Under the pieces are notes generated by a model. It had not been told where the DNA came from and made no database searches. It saw only the letters and a list, made by a program, of their open reading frames with translations. Shown here piece by piece: positions 1 through 9,519 of a DNA stretch of 49,706 bases. The stretch comes from an uncultured Caldimonas sp. (GTDB lineage: Bacteria > Pseudomonadota > Gammaproteobacteria > Burkholderiales > Burkholderiaceae): contig NZ_CAMLJQ010000032.1 in NCBI RefSeq assembly GCF_946480305.1, positions 1-49,706 on the forward strand. Direction: 5' to 3'. The translations under genes were made by a program, and so were the position numbers. Position 1 is the first letter of the stretch. The number at the start of each line of letters is the position of its first letter.

Positions 1-48
1 CAAGCCGGCGCGACGCTGGAAATCTGCAAGCGGCTGCGCCTCGCCTGA
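1..48 (+). CDS. 3' end of an unidentified protein
   Basis: Only the last 15 codons and a TGA stop lie in the window. The frame reads to a tail ending CKRLRLA and stops just before the palindromic element that starts at 63. Too little remains to name a family. Reading it as coding rests on the open frame and its position only. Confidence 0.4.
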   Translation, partial: QAGATLEICKRLRLA

Positions 49-62
49 TGCATCACCGGGTT

Positions 63-328
63 TAGGGCCTGTTAACACTACGGAGGGCTGATGCGTTGGT
101 GCCCAAAAGGCCGTGAGCAAGGCGCAAAACGAAGCCGGGTTGTCGACCCGGCGAGGCTTTGCAACGCCGCGCACGGCCTTTTGGGCACCAACCCGAAGGG
201 AGCGTGCCTGCCAGGGCGCAGCGCGTCGTTGGGCTCCTCGCCCAGGCGGCCAGCCTGGGCAGCGTCGCCCGCCTTGCTCTGCGCCCTGGCAGGCACGCTC
301 GCACAGTCCTCCGTAGTGTTAACAGGCC

Positions 329-331
<3 letters not shown>
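63..331. mobile_element. 269-bp palindromic MITE-like element, TA-flanked
   Basis: The element is bounded by a perfect 24-bp inverted repeat (63-86 and 308-331) whose ends read TAGGGCCTGTTAAC. Two further perfect inverted repeats sit inside in series: 21 bp (95-115 with 172-192) and 22 bp (200-221 with 279-300). Each encloses a smaller stem (134-140 with 146-152; 240-247 with 253-260). Folded, it would be a closing stem carrying two long hairpins. A TA lies at both ends, as expected for an IS630/Tc1-type non-autonomous element. There is no transposase. The right end supplies the TAG stop codon of the regulator gene that ends at 329. A short hairpin at 34275-34300 has the same end sequence. 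The structure is seen directly; the MITE class is inferred. Confidence 0.75.
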
Positions 332-1687
<1,356 letters not shown>

Positions 1688-1774
1688 GGCAGTCAGTGTC
1701 TTGCGTGGCAGACCCACGGTCACGGGGAACGGCGCAAGTCTTTGTCCCCGCTCAAGTTTCCGCTGCGAGGCCGG

Positions 1775-1801
1775 TTGGCACGAAACGTGAAAAGACGTTT
1801 C
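1775..1801 (+). promoter_or_regulatory. Possible sigma-54 promoter with an overlapping inverted repeat
   Basis: TTGGCACG at 1775-1782 matches the -24 element exactly. The -12 position reads GTGA instead of TTGC, so the promoter is imperfect. An inverted repeat, GAAACGT-N6-ACGTTTC, spans 1782-1801 and overlaps the -12 region. The site lies between the divergent regulator and Rieske genes, about 85 bp before the Rieske start. A sigma-54 promoter is expected there given the neighbouring activator, but the poor -12 keeps confidence moderate. Confidence 0.4.
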
Positions 1802-1885
1802 CCGCTTGAACACCTCCGGCACCTGCGACAGCGGGCATCGCTGCCGATGCTGATGGAGCACGCCACCCCTGACGAGGACATCACG

Positions 1886-2503
1886 ATGGACCATGCTCTT
1901 CCCCCACCTGCGTCTGCACCCGACACCCCCGACGCCGAACGGCGCGCCTGGTTGCTGGCGGCCGGCACAGCGGGCGCGACAGCGGCGGTTGCCACCGCAG
2001 TGCCGTTCGTGTCGACTCTCGCCCCCAGCGAGCGCGCCAAAGCGCTCGGCGCCGCGTTGGAAGTCGACATCTCGGACCTGCCACCCGGGGGGCTCAAGAC
2101 GGTCGAGTGGCGCGGCAAGCCGGTGTGGATCCTGCGTCGCACGCCGCAGATGCTGCAGGCGCTCGCCACCGCCAACCCCGGGCTGGCCGACCCGGAATCG
2201 CACAAGCCGCAGCAGCCGGACTACGCGCGCAACCTCACGCGCTCGATCCAGCCGGACGTGCTGGTCGCCGTGGGCATCTGCACCCACCTGGGCTGCTCGC
2301 CCACCTGGGTGCCTGCCGAGCAGAGCCATCCCAGCCTGCCGGGCGACTGGGCCGGCGGCTTCTTCTGCCCTTGCCATGGCTCGACGTTCGACGCGGCGGG
2401 CCGCGTCTACCGCAACAAGCCCGCGCCGACCAACCTGGAGATCCCACCGCACCGCTACCTCAGCGACACAAGGCTGCTGATCGGCGACGACCGACAGAGT
2501 TGA
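1886..2503 (+). CDS. Rieske 2Fe-2S protein, PetA-like, in a sulfide locus
   Basis: A 205-residue protein with a PetA-like N terminus: ERRAWLL, then one hydrophobic Ala-rich segment (about 22-45) ending AVPFV, resembling the Tat-type anchor of cytochrome bc1 Rieske subunits. The cluster ligands are in CTHLGC and CPCHGS, with a long insert between them. No cytochrome b or c1 gene is adjacent; the next gene is an SQR. It may pass electrons from sulfide oxidation, or may be a spare PetA. I chose the ATG preceded by GAGGA at 1873-1877; an earlier in-frame start ([11 protein letters not shown]) is possible. The family is certain; the partner is inferred. Confidence 0.85.
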   Translation: MDHALPPPASAPDTPDAERRAWLLAAGTAGATAAVATAVPFVSTLAPSERAKALGAALEVDISDLPPGGLKTVEWRGKPVWILRRTPQMLQALATANPGLADPESHKPQQPDYARNLTRSIQPDVLVAVGICTHLGCSPTWVPAEQSHPSLPGDWAGGFFCPCHGSTFDAAGRVYRNKPAPTNLEIPPHRYLSDTRLLIGDDRQS

Positions 2504-2529
2504 CATGGCGGGATGCAGGCTGCCGCCCG

Positions 2530-2545
2530 GTTGACTCGCGTCAAC
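2530..2545. promoter_or_regulatory. Inverted repeat GTTGAC-N4-GTCAAC before SQR
   Basis: A perfect 6-bp inverted repeat with a 4-bp spacer lies in the 134-bp gap between the Rieske and SQR genes. It could be an operator or an enhancer site for the FisR-type activator. It differs from the repeat at 1782-1801, so a single shared site is not shown. Confidence 0.35.
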
Positions 2546-2637
2546 TAGCAGCACGCCACGCTGCCGTACTTTGAAATCCAGCGCGCCATCTGCAGGGGCG
2601 TACGCATAGCGACAAGTGCTCTGCCAAAGGAAAACGC

Positions 2638-3993
2638 ATGAAGTACCGCCCTCCTCCACGCACCGGGTCGCGCCCGTCGGATTCCATTGACCGGCACCGC
2701 CGGCACCTGCTGCAGGCGCTCGGCATCGCACCTGTCGCACTCGGTGCGGCGAGTGCCGCCGCACCCGCACGCGCTGCGGTCAAGACCAACGCCCGCATCG
2801 TCATTGCGGGCAGCGGCCTGGGCGGACTGGCGGTGGCGAACCGGCTGCACCGCATGCTCGATGGCGCGCACATCACCATCGTCGACGGCAAGCAGGAGCA
2901 CAACTACCAGCCGGGCTATACGCTGGTCGCCACGGGCGTGTGGCCGATCGAGAAGGTGCGCGACCGCAATGCCGACTTCATGCCCGCCGGCGTGGAGTGG
3001 GTGCAGGAGATGGTCGGCGGATTCGACCCGGCCGCCAACATCGTCGTCACCGCCAGCGGCAAACGAGTGCCATACGACTACCTCGTCGTGGCTACCGGGC
3101 TGCACCTCGACTACGCGCAGATCGACGGCATGGACGTTTCGGCAATCGGGCGCAACGGCCTTGCGAGCGTCTACCCGGGCCCGCAAGCGGCCCAGGCGAG
3201 CTGGGCCGCGATGCAGGCGTACGCGTCCACCGGAGGCGCAGCCGTGATGACGCTGCCCGCCACGCCGCTCAAGTGCGCAGGCGCACCGCTGAAGATGACC
3301 TTCATGCTGCGCGACCGGGTGCGCCAGGCCGGCACGCTCGGCAACGCCAGGATCACTTTCCATTCGGCGCTGCAGAACGTCTTCGGCGTGCCGGCCGTGA
3401 ACGACAACGTGCTCGGGCGCTGGAAGGCGCTGGGCATCGACGTCGAATACAGCCACAAGCTGCTCGCGATCGACATCGGGGCACGGCGGGCGACTTTCGC
3501 CACACCGATGGACGACCGGCTGGAAGTGCCCTACGACTTCATCCATGTGGTGCCGCCCATGCGCGCGCCAGACGTCGTGAAGAACAGCGACCTGTCGTGG
3601 AAAGAAGGTCCGTTCGCCGCGGGCGGCTGGCTGGAGGTGGACAAGCAGACCCTGCAGCACCGCCGCTACCCCAACGTGTTCGGCGTGGGTGACATCAACG
3701 GCACACCGCGCGGCAAGACCGCGGCCACCGTGAAGAAGAGCGCGCCGATCGTCGCGCACAACCTCACCCAGGCCATTGCCGGCAAGTCGCTGGACGAGAC
3801 CTTCGACGGCTACACCTCGTGCCCCATGATCACCCGCGAAGGCTCCGCCATGCTGATCGAGTTCGACTACGACGGCAAGCTGATCCCGTCGCTGCCGATG
3901 GTGCAGCCGCTGCAGGACAGCTACATGGCCTGGCTGCTCAAGTACCGCCTGCTCAAGCCCGCCTACCTGGCTGTGCTCAAGGGTCGGGTCTGA
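2638..3993 (+). CDS. sqr: Type II sulfide:quinone oxidoreductase with Tat-like signal
   Basis: A 451-residue FAD-dependent disulfide oxidoreductase that oxidises sulfide to sulfane sulfur and passes electrons to quinone. The N-terminal FAD-binding motif is GSGLGG (about residues 56-61). Cys213 in KCAGAP and Cys395 in YTSCPM match the two redox cysteines of human-type (type II) SQR. Upstream of the FAD domain is [10 protein letters not shown] followed by an Ala-rich stretch ending ARAA, a probable Tat or secretion signal, suggesting a periplasmic location. AAGGA precedes the ATG. Linkage to the FisR-type regulator supports SQR over flavocytochrome c sulfide dehydrogenase. The third cysteine of other SQR types is not apparent. 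Confidence 0.88.
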   Translation: MKYRPPPRTGSRPSDSIDRHRRHLLQALGIAPVALGAASAAAPARAAVKTNARIVIAGSGLGGLAVANRLHRMLDGAHITIVDGKQEHNYQPGYTLVATGVWPIEKVRDRNADFMPAGVEWVQEMVGGFDPAANIVVTASGKRVPYDYLVVATGLHLDYAQIDGMDVSAIGRNGLASVYPGPQAAQASWAAMQAYASTGGAAVMTLPATPLKCAGAPLKMTFMLRDRVRQAGTLGNARITFHSALQNVFGVPAVNDNVLGRWKALGIDVEYSHKLLAIDIGARRATFATPMDDRLEVPYDFIHVVPPMRAPDVVKNSDLSWKEGPFAAGGWLEVDKQTLQHRRYPNVFGVGDINGTPRGKTAATVKKSAPIVAHNLTQAIAGKSLDETFDGYTSCPMITREGSAMLIEFDYDGKLIPSLPMVQPLQDSYMAWLLKYRLLKPAYLAVLKGRV

Positions 3994-4009
3994 ACTGGAG
4001 GAGCATGCG

Positions 4010-4348
4010 ATGTACGAGATCTGGCTGACGATCAACATCCTGTGGGAACTGGCGCTCGGCGCCTGGCCGGTGGTGCTGGGTCTGGCGCTGCTGTGGCTGG
4101 TGCTGGTCGTGGTCGCCCTGGTGCGGCGAGCGCGTTGGCGACCCGCGCTGCAGCCGGCGCTGGGGCTCGGTGCGGCGGTCGCGGTGGTGGCCTTCCTGGC
4201 GGTGCCGACGATGACGAAGTCGTCGCTGTCGGAGATGGGCTACTGGGTCGACTGGGCGAACCTGCTGGCCATCGCGCTGGCTGCCGGGGGCGTGGCTGCC
4301 GCCCTCGCATGGCCGGTGCTGGGCATGCGCAAGGGGCGCCCTGCATGA
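4010..4348 (+). CDS. Small three-helix membrane protein in the sulfide operon
   Basis: A 112-residue protein with three strong hydrophobic segments (about 7-42, 52-68 and 84-103) and basic linkers such as RRARWR. I do not recognise the family. GGAGGA lies 7 bp before the ATG, and the gene begins 16 bp after the SQR stop, so it is probably co-transcribed. It could anchor SQR or the Rieske protein, or help handle quinone; this is a guess from position. Its TGA overlaps the ATG of the next frame (ATGA). Confidence 0.75.
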   Translation: MYEIWLTINILWELALGAWPVVLGLALLWLVLVVVALVRRARWRPALQPALGLGAAVAVVAFLAVPTMTKSSLSEMGYWVDWANLLAIALAAGGVAAALAWPVLGMRKGRPA

Positions 4349-4641
4349 GTCAGGCGGTGCCTCCACTGCGGTTCCTGATGCCCGGCTGGTTCGCGGTGGT
4401 GATGGGCCGGTGCGGGCTCTCGCTGGCATGGCGCCTGGCGGAGCCGATGGCGGACGTGCTGGCCCCTCGTGAAGCGCGACCCCATCTTCTGATCGCACTC
4501 AAGGAATGCGCCGTCGTGTACCTCAACTTCGACGTCAAGAAGGTGCAGATCCGCACCGACGTGAAGGGCGGCGGCGACAAGCTCGGCACCTTCAAAGTCG
4601 ACCCGCTGCTCGTCGGCGTCGGGGTCGGCATGCGGTTCTGA
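4345..4641 (+). pseudogene. Fusion scar: TDT transporter start joined to OmpW end
   Basis: A 98-codon open frame made of two unrelated halves. The first ~38 residues (LRFLMPGWFAVVMGRCGLSL) look like the start of a TDT/SLAC1-type transporter, the superfamily that includes the sulfite exporter Ssu1. The last ~40 residues (YLNFDVKKVQIRTDVK to a final GVGMRF) are the end of an OmpW outer-membrane barrel, with the terminal aromatic residue barrels use. The join lies at about 4455-4520. A deletion that fused two genes is the simplest explanation. It keeps an ATGA overlap with the gene before, so it may still be translated, but the product is unlikely to do either original job. Confidence 0.7.
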
Positions 4642-4651
4642 CGGCTCGAGC

Positions 4652-4672
4652 TTCAGCTGAGACCCAGCTGAA
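4652..4672. repeat. Inverted repeat TTCAGCT-N7-AGCTGAA
   Basis: A perfect 7-bp inverted repeat lies between the fusion scar and azlC. No T-tract follows, so it is a weak terminator candidate; it could equally be an operator for azlCD. Confidence 0.35.
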
Positions 4673-4730
4673 AGCACGAGCGCCAGCAGGGGGCGGGCAA
4701 GTTGGCGACAATGCCGGCTTGCCCGCCTTC

Positions 4731-5489
4731 ATGCCTTCCTCCCTGCTCACCACTGTCCGCGCCACGGTGCGCCACCCGGAGTTCCGGCGCGGCGCGTTCG
4801 ATATCGCGCACGTCGCGCTCGGCATCGCGGCATGGGGCCTGGTGACCGGCGTCGCGATGGTCAAGAGCGGGCTGTCCGTGCCGCTGGCGCTGTTCATGTC
4901 GCTGTTCGTGTTTGCCGGCAGCGCGCAACTGACGGCGCTGCCACTGATCGCCTCCGGCGCGCCGATGTGGGTCGTGTGGGCCGCGGCCAGTTGCGTGAAC
5001 CTGCGCTTCGTGATCTTCAGCGCGATGTGGCGGCCCTACTTTGCGCCCTACAAGCGTTGGCAGCGCGCCGTGCTGGGCTACTTCAGCGGCGACGTGAACT
5101 ACGTGCTGTTCATGAAGCGTTTTCCGCAGGGCGAGCCTCATCCTGACAACCTGCCCTACTACTGGGGCGGCGTGGCGCTCAACTGGACGGGCTGGCAGGT
5201 GTCGTCGATCCTGGGGATCGTGCTGGCCAACCTGATCCCGGTCGAATGGGGCCTCGGTTTTGCAGGCGTGCTGGCGCTGGTCGGCATCACCTGCTCGCTG
5301 CTGCAGGACAAGGCGACCTGGGTGGCGGCCGGCACCGCGGCGGCGGCGGCCATTGCCACCTTCGCATTGCCGTTGCGACTGAACATCCTCGTGGCGGTCG
5401 CGGCCGCCGTGGCGGTCGGGCTGGCCATCGAGGCGGCCGAGCAGGCCCAGCGGCAGGCACGCCGCGACGCGAGGGAGGGGCGCGCCTGA
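4731..5489 (+). CDS. azlC: AzlC, large subunit of a branched-chain amino-acid exporter
   Basis: A 252-residue inner-membrane protein of the AzlC/YgaZ family, which exports branched-chain amino acids together with AzlD. The typical block LFMSLFVFAGSAQLTALPLI is at about residues 57-76, followed by SCVNLRFVIFSA. Several hydrophobic helices follow, and the C terminus is Ala-rich and then basic. The ATG was chosen because the frame upstream runs into the fusion scar and carries no AzlC sequence. Its TGA overlaps the azlD ATG, so the subunits are translationally coupled. Confidence 0.9.
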   Translation: MPSSLLTTVRATVRHPEFRRGAFDIAHVALGIAAWGLVTGVAMVKSGLSVPLALFMSLFVFAGSAQLTALPLIASGAPMWVVWAAASCVNLRFVIFSAMWRPYFAPYKRWQRAVLGYFSGDVNYVLFMKRFPQGEPHPDNLPYYWGGVALNWTGWQVSSILGIVLANLIPVEWGLGFAGVLALVGITCSLLQDKATWVAAGTAAAAAIATFALPLRLNILVAVAAAVAVGLAIEAAEQAQRQARRDAREGRA

Positions 5490-5818
5490 TGTCCACCTGG
5501 GAAATCGTGCTCACCATCGTCGGCCTCACCGCCATCTCGGTCGTCACGCGCAGCTTCTTCCTGCTGCCCGAGCGCGAACTGCCGATGCCGGGCTGGATCA
5601 AGCGGGGCTTGCGCTATGCACCGTTGGCGGCACTGGTGGCCGTGATCGCACCCGAGGTCCTGATGACGCAGGGGCAGTTGATCTCCACGTGGCAGGACGC
5701 ACGGTTGCCGGCGCTCGTGGCCGGTTGCGCCTATTACTTCTGGCGCCGCGGCATCCTCGGCACCATCGTCACCGGCATGGTCGTGTTCCTGCCGTTGCGC
5801 ATCGGGCTGGGCTGGTAG
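5489..5818 (+). CDS. azlD: AzlD, small subunit of a branched-chain amino-acid exporter
   Basis: A 109-residue membrane protein with four hydrophobic segments. It has the family features TRSFFLLP near the N terminus and LRYAPLAALVAVIAPE in the middle. It starts inside the stop of azlC (ATGA), the usual arrangement. With AzlC it forms an exporter for leucine, isoleucine and valine; the substrate is inferred from the family. Confidence 0.9.
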   Translation: MSTWEIVLTIVGLTAISVVTRSFFLLPERELPMPGWIKRGLRYAPLAALVAVIAPEVLMTQGQLISTWQDARLPALVAGCAYYFWRRGILGTIVTGMVVFLPLRIGLGW

Positions 5819-5826
5819 TTCGCAGG

Positions 5827-5835
5827 TTTCGTAAC
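5827..5835. promoter_or_regulatory. TTTCGTAAC motif upstream of pgk
   Basis: TTCGTAAC occurs here before pgk and again, as both arms of an inverted repeat, before pyk (7247-7256 and 7290-7299). A close variant, GTTACGGAC, is before fba (9678-9686). It may be the half-site of a regulator of glycolytic genes. Confidence 0.3.
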
Positions 5836-5932
5836 CGATCCGTGCCGGAAGACCCGGCCGGGCGGGGCACAATCCGGGGTTTGTCGGTGCAATGCCGACC
5901 GCGAGATTCCAACTCCGAGCAGAAGAACCAGC

Positions 5933-7126
5933 ATGAACGTACTGCGCTTTTCCGATCTCATCGCCCAGGGCAAGGTCAACGGGCAACGGGTGTTCATCCG
6001 CGCCGACCTCAACGTCCCCCAGGACGACGACGGCCGCATCACGGAAGACACGCGCATCCGCGCCTCCATTCCCTGCATCAAGATGGCGCTCGACGCCGGC
6101 GCCGCGGTGATGGTCACGTCGCACCTGGGCCGGCCCACCGAAGGCGAATTCAAGCCTGAAGACTCGCTGGCGCCGGTGGCGGCCCGCATGGGCGAGCTGC
6201 TCGGCCGCGAGGTGCCGGTGGTCGCCAACTGGGTCGACGGCGTCGACGTGAAGCCGGGCCAGCTCGTGCTGCTCGAGAACTGCCGCCTGAACAAGGGCGA
6301 GAAAAAGAACAACGAGGAGCTGGCCAAGAAGATGGCCGCGCTGTGCGACATCTTCGTGCACGACGCGTTCGGCACCGCCCACCGCGCCGAAGCGTCGACC
6401 TACGGCATCGCCCAGTTCGCCAGGACCGCCTGTGCCGGCCCGCTGCTGGCGGCCGAGATCGACGCGATCACCAAGGCGCTGAACAACCCCAAGCGCCCGC
6501 TGGTGGCCATCGTGGCCGGCTCCAAGGTATCGACCAAGCTGACCATCCTGCAGTCGCTGGCCAGGAACGTCGACCAATTGATCGTCGGCGGCGGCATCGC
6601 CAACACCTTCATGCTGGCGGCCGGCCTGAACATCGGCAAGTCGCTCGCCGAGGCCGATCTCGTGGGCGAAGCCAAGGCCGTGATCGAGGCGATGAAGGCG
6701 CGCGGCGCCGACGTGCCGATTCCCGTTGACGTGGTGGTGGCCAAGGAGTTCAAGGCCGACGCGCCTGCGACCGTGAAGGCCGCGACCGACGTGGCAGCCG
6801 ACGAGATGATTCTCGACATCGGCCCCAAGACGGCCCAGATGCTGGCAGAGCAACTCAAGGCTGCCGGCACCATCGTGTGGAACGGCCCTGTCGGCGTGTT
6901 CGAGTTCGACGCCTTCGCCGGAGGCACCGAAGCGATTGCCCGCGCCATCGCCGATTCCAGCGCGTTCTCGATCGCCGGCGGCGGCGACACGCTGGCCGCC
7001 ATCGCCAAGTACGGCATCGAAAAAGATGTCGGCTACATCTCCACCGGCGGCGGCGCCTTCCTGGAAGTGCTGGAAGGCAAGACCTTGCCCGCGTTCGAGA
7101 TCCTGCAAAAACGCGCGGCGGGCTGA
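5933..7126 (+). CDS. pgk: Phosphoglycerate kinase
   Basis: A 397-residue cytoplasmic enzyme that transfers phosphate between 1,3-bisphosphoglycerate and ADP. It has the N-terminal substrate site RADLNVP, then SHLGRP, the hinge region [10 protein letters not shown], and the C-terminal nucleotide site WNGPVGVFE and GGGDT. The length is normal for the family. A 114-bp spacer separates it from azlD and a strong terminator follows. With pyk and fba it makes a lower-glycolysis/Calvin-type cluster common in Burkholderiales. Confidence 0.98.
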   Translation: MNVLRFSDLIAQGKVNGQRVFIRADLNVPQDDDGRITEDTRIRASIPCIKMALDAGAAVMVTSHLGRPTEGEFKPEDSLAPVAARMGELLGREVPVVANWVDGVDVKPGQLVLLENCRLNKGEKKNNEELAKKMAALCDIFVHDAFGTAHRAEASTYGIAQFARTACAGPLLAAEIDAITKALNNPKRPLVAIVAGSKVSTKLTILQSLARNVDQLIVGGGIANTFMLAAGLNIGKSLAEADLVGEAKAVIEAMKARGADVPIPVDVVVAKEFKADAPATVKAATDVAADEMILDIGPKTAQMLAEQLKAAGTIVWNGPVGVFEFDAFAGGTEAIARAIADSSAFSIAGGGDTLAAIAKYGIEKDVGYISTGGGAFLEVLEGKTLPAFEILQKRAAG

Positions 7127-7142
7127 AGCTCCCGTTTCCCCG

Positions 7143-7178
7143 AGCCCCGGATGCCCTGCGGCGCCGGGGCTTTTGTCT
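7143..7178 (+). terminator. Rho-independent terminator after pgk
   Basis: GCCCCGG (7144-7150) pairs with CCGGGGC (7164-7170), followed directly by TTTTGTCTTTT. It starts 17 bp after the pgk stop and separates pgk from pyk. Confidence 0.85.
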
Positions 7179-7246
7179 TTTCGGGGCCGTCGTTCGCCGG
7201 CAACATCCGGCCCTGTTCCGCCATCCGGCCCCTCATCGCTCTCGGA

Positions 7247-7299
7247 TTCGTAACTTAAGAAACCCGATTACGGCCCATAATCCGGAACAAAGTTACGAA
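7247..7299 (+). promoter_or_regulatory. pyk promoter region with a 10-bp split inverted repeat
   Basis: TTCGTAACTT (7247-7256) and AAGTTACGAA (7290-7299) are perfect inverted copies 33 bp apart. CATAAT at 7276-7281 between them is a fair -10 candidate. I see no good -35. The arrangement suits a dimeric regulator bracketing the promoter. Confidence 0.45.
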
Positions 7300-7320
7300 C
7301 CCGTTCGGAGACACCCGCAC

Positions 7321-8751
7321 ATGTCGCGCGCTACCAAGATCGTCGCCACCCTCGGCCCCGCCTCGTCCTCCCCCGAAGTCCTGGAACGCATGATCGCCGC
7401 CGGCGTCGACGTGGTCCGGCTCAACTTCTCGCACGGCAAGGCGCAGGACCACATCGACCGGGCCAACCTGGTGCGCGAGACGGCGCAACGCGCGGGCAAG
7501 CAGGTGGCCATCATGGCCGACCTGCAGGGCCCGAAGATCCGGGTCGGCAAGTTCGAAGGCAACAAGACCTTCCTGGAACAGGGCCAACCCTTCATCCTCG
7601 ACGCCTCCTACACCGACCTGGGCACCAACGACCGCGTGGGCCTGGACTACAAGGAACTGCCGCGCGACGTGAAGCCCGGCGACACGCTGCTGCTGAACGA
7701 CGGCCTGATCGTTCTGACGGTGAGCCATATCGTCGGCGAGCAGGTGCACACACGGGTGAAGATCGGCGGCGAGCTGTCCAACAACAAGGGCATCAACAAG
7801 CTCGGCGGCGGCCTCACGGCCCCGGCGTTGACGGCCAAGGACATGGAAGACATCAAGACCGCGATGAGCTTCCAGTGCGAATACCTCGCCGTCTCCTTCC
7901 CGAAGAACGCCACCGACATGGAGATGGCGCGCCAGTTGGCCAACGTGGCCGGCGAGCCGTGGCGCCACAAGCCCGGGTTGATCGCGAAGATCGAGCGCAG
8001 CGAGGCGATCCCCCACCTGGAAGCCATTCTCAAGGCCAGCGACGGCATCATGGTCGCGCGCGGCGACCTGGCCGTCGAGGTGGGCAACGCCGCCGTGCCG
8101 GCGCTGCAAAAGCGCATGATCCGCATGGCGCGCGAGATGGACAAGGTCGTCATCACCGCGACGCAGATGATGGAATCCATGATCGTCAACCCGGTGCCCA
8201 CCCGCGCCGAGGTGAGCGACGTGGCCAACGCGGTGCTCGACGGCACCGACGCCGTGATGCTCAGCGCCGAGACGGCCGCCGGCAAGTACCCGGTGGAAAC
8301 GGTCGAGCACATGGCGCTCATCGCACTGGAGGCCGAGCGGGCGGAAGACGTCGCGCTCGACGCCGACTTCACCAACAAGCATTTCGGGCGCATCGACCAG
8401 TCGATCGCGATGGGCGCGCTGTTCACGGCTCACCATCTCGGCTGCAAGGCCATCGTGGCCCTGACCGAGTCCGGCTCGACGGCACTCTGGATGAGCCGCC
8501 ACAAGATCCACGTGCCGATCTACGGCCTCACGTCGCAGTCGCTGTCGCAACGCAAGATGGCGCTCTACCGCAACGTACGACCCATCATGATGCCCAGCTA
8601 CACCGACCGTGACGTGGCGCTTGCCAAGGCAGAGGCCCTGCTCGTCGAGCAGGGCGTGCTGCGCCCGGGCGACACCTACGCCATCACGTGCGGTGAACCG
8701 ATGGGCTACCCGGGCGGCACCAACATGCTGAAGGTGTGCCGGGTGGGTTGA
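7321..8751 (+). CDS. pyk: Pyruvate kinase
   Basis: A 476-residue cytoplasmic enzyme converting phosphoenolpyruvate and ADP to pyruvate and ATP. It starts TKIVATLGPASS, has MADLQGPKIR in the barrel, the active-site stretch MVARGDLAVE, and MLSAETAAGKYP. The C-terminal regulatory domain is present, with LTESGSTALWMSR. The length fits the family. It has its own upstream region with a split inverted repeat and converges on the DUF481 gene with 6 bp between the stop codons. Confidence 0.98.
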   Translation: MSRATKIVATLGPASSSPEVLERMIAAGVDVVRLNFSHGKAQDHIDRANLVRETAQRAGKQVAIMADLQGPKIRVGKFEGNKTFLEQGQPFILDASYTDLGTNDRVGLDYKELPRDVKPGDTLLLNDGLIVLTVSHIVGEQVHTRVKIGGELSNNKGINKLGGGLTAPALTAKDMEDIKTAMSFQCEYLAVSFPKNATDMEMARQLANVAGEPWRHKPGLIAKIERSEAIPHLEAILKASDGIMVARGDLAVEVGNAAVPALQKRMIRMAREMDKVVITATQMMESMIVNPVPTRAEVSDVANAVLDGTDAVMLSAETAAGKYPVETVEHMALIALEAERAEDVALDADFTNKHFGRIDQSIAMGALFTAHHLGCKAIVALTESGSTALWMSRHKIHVPIYGLTSQSLSQRKMALYRNVRPIMMPSYTDRDVALAKAEALLVEQGVLRPGDTYAITCGEPMGYPGGTNMLKVCRVG

Positions 8752-8757
8752 TGGTCG

Positions 8758-9519
8758 TCAATCCAGCCGCAACGAAACGCCGGTGACGAACAGCGCATCG
8801 CCGCGCTTCAGCCCTTCGCCCGGCTCGCTGTTGTAGCGGTAGGTGAACCCGGTCGTCAGGCTGAGCTTCTCGGTGATCGCGACCGAGATCGCCGTGTCGA
8901 ACTCGGCCCGGTACGTGCCGGGGTCTTCGAGATTGGGCAGCAGGGTCAGCTTCTGGCGCAGCTTGGTCGTCTCCGTCAGCCGATGGCTCGATTCCTCGGC
9001 AAGCAGCAGCTCCGCGCGCCCATAGATCCGCCGCTCGCGCCCATCGATGTCGGTCGGCTTCGTGAAACGATCGTTCGTGTAGCCCAAGCCGGTGGAAAGA
9101 TCCCAGAAACCGGTGTCGTCGCGAAAGACGTGGTAGCCGACCCCGGTGCCGACAAAAGACCGCAGCGACAGGTTCACCGGGCGGTCGCGCAGGAAATCGA
9201 GGCGGCCGAAGCCGAACCACTGTGGCGAGAAATCCCGGTCGTACTGCGTGCCGGCGCCGAACCGCTCGGACGACGTTTTGCCCGACACCTTGGCATACAG
9301 CGCCCGCCCGGTGAGGCTCCACTTGTCGTAACCGGTGGCACGCACGCTGTCGGCGGTGAGGTTGAAGCTGGACGTTTCGCTGTTGCCGGTGGACAGGCTT
9401 GCACCGGCCCCGAACAGATGGCGCCAGCGGCCATCGGGCTTCACGGTGACCTGGGCCAGGGCGGGGGCGGACATGAATGCCGCGGCGAGGAAAGCGAGGG
9501 TGGACTTGGCAAGAGGCAT
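8758..9519 (-). CDS. DUF481 (YdiY-like) outer-membrane barrel protein
   Basis: A 253-residue protein with a cleavable signal peptide (MPLAKSTLAFLAAAFMSAPALAQ) and alternating beta-barrel strands with many aromatic and charged residues, ending VSLRLD. It matches the DUF481 'salt-induced outer membrane protein' family, including STGNSETSSFNL and the final strands. The frame is open further upstream, but the ATG at 9519 gives a proper signal sequence. Its function is unknown; position next to fba is probably incidental. Confidence 0.8.
   Translation of the reverse strand: MPLAKSTLAFLAAAFMSAPALAQVTVKPDGRWRHLFGAGASLSTGNSETSSFNLTADSVRATGYDKWSLTGRALYAKVSGKTSSERFGAGTQYDRDFSPQWFGFGRLDFLRDRPVNLSLRSFVGTGVGYHVFRDDTGFWDLSTGLGYTNDRFTKPTDIDGRERRIYGRAELLLAEESSHRLTETTKLRQKLTLLPNLEDPGTYRAEFDTAISVAITEKLSLTTGFTYRYNSEPGEGLKRGDALFVTGVSLRLD

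Noticed and set aside
2505..2522. Second -24/-12 promoter before SQR
   Set aside because: Only GG-N10-GC matches; the flanking bases do not fit TTGGCACG or TTGC, a pattern expected often by chance.
1688..2770. Long minus-strand extension of the FisR-type gene, giving an 813-codon frame
   Set aside because: The part above 1687 is antisense to the Rieske and SQR genes and has no domain; PAS homology begins at the ATG at 1687.
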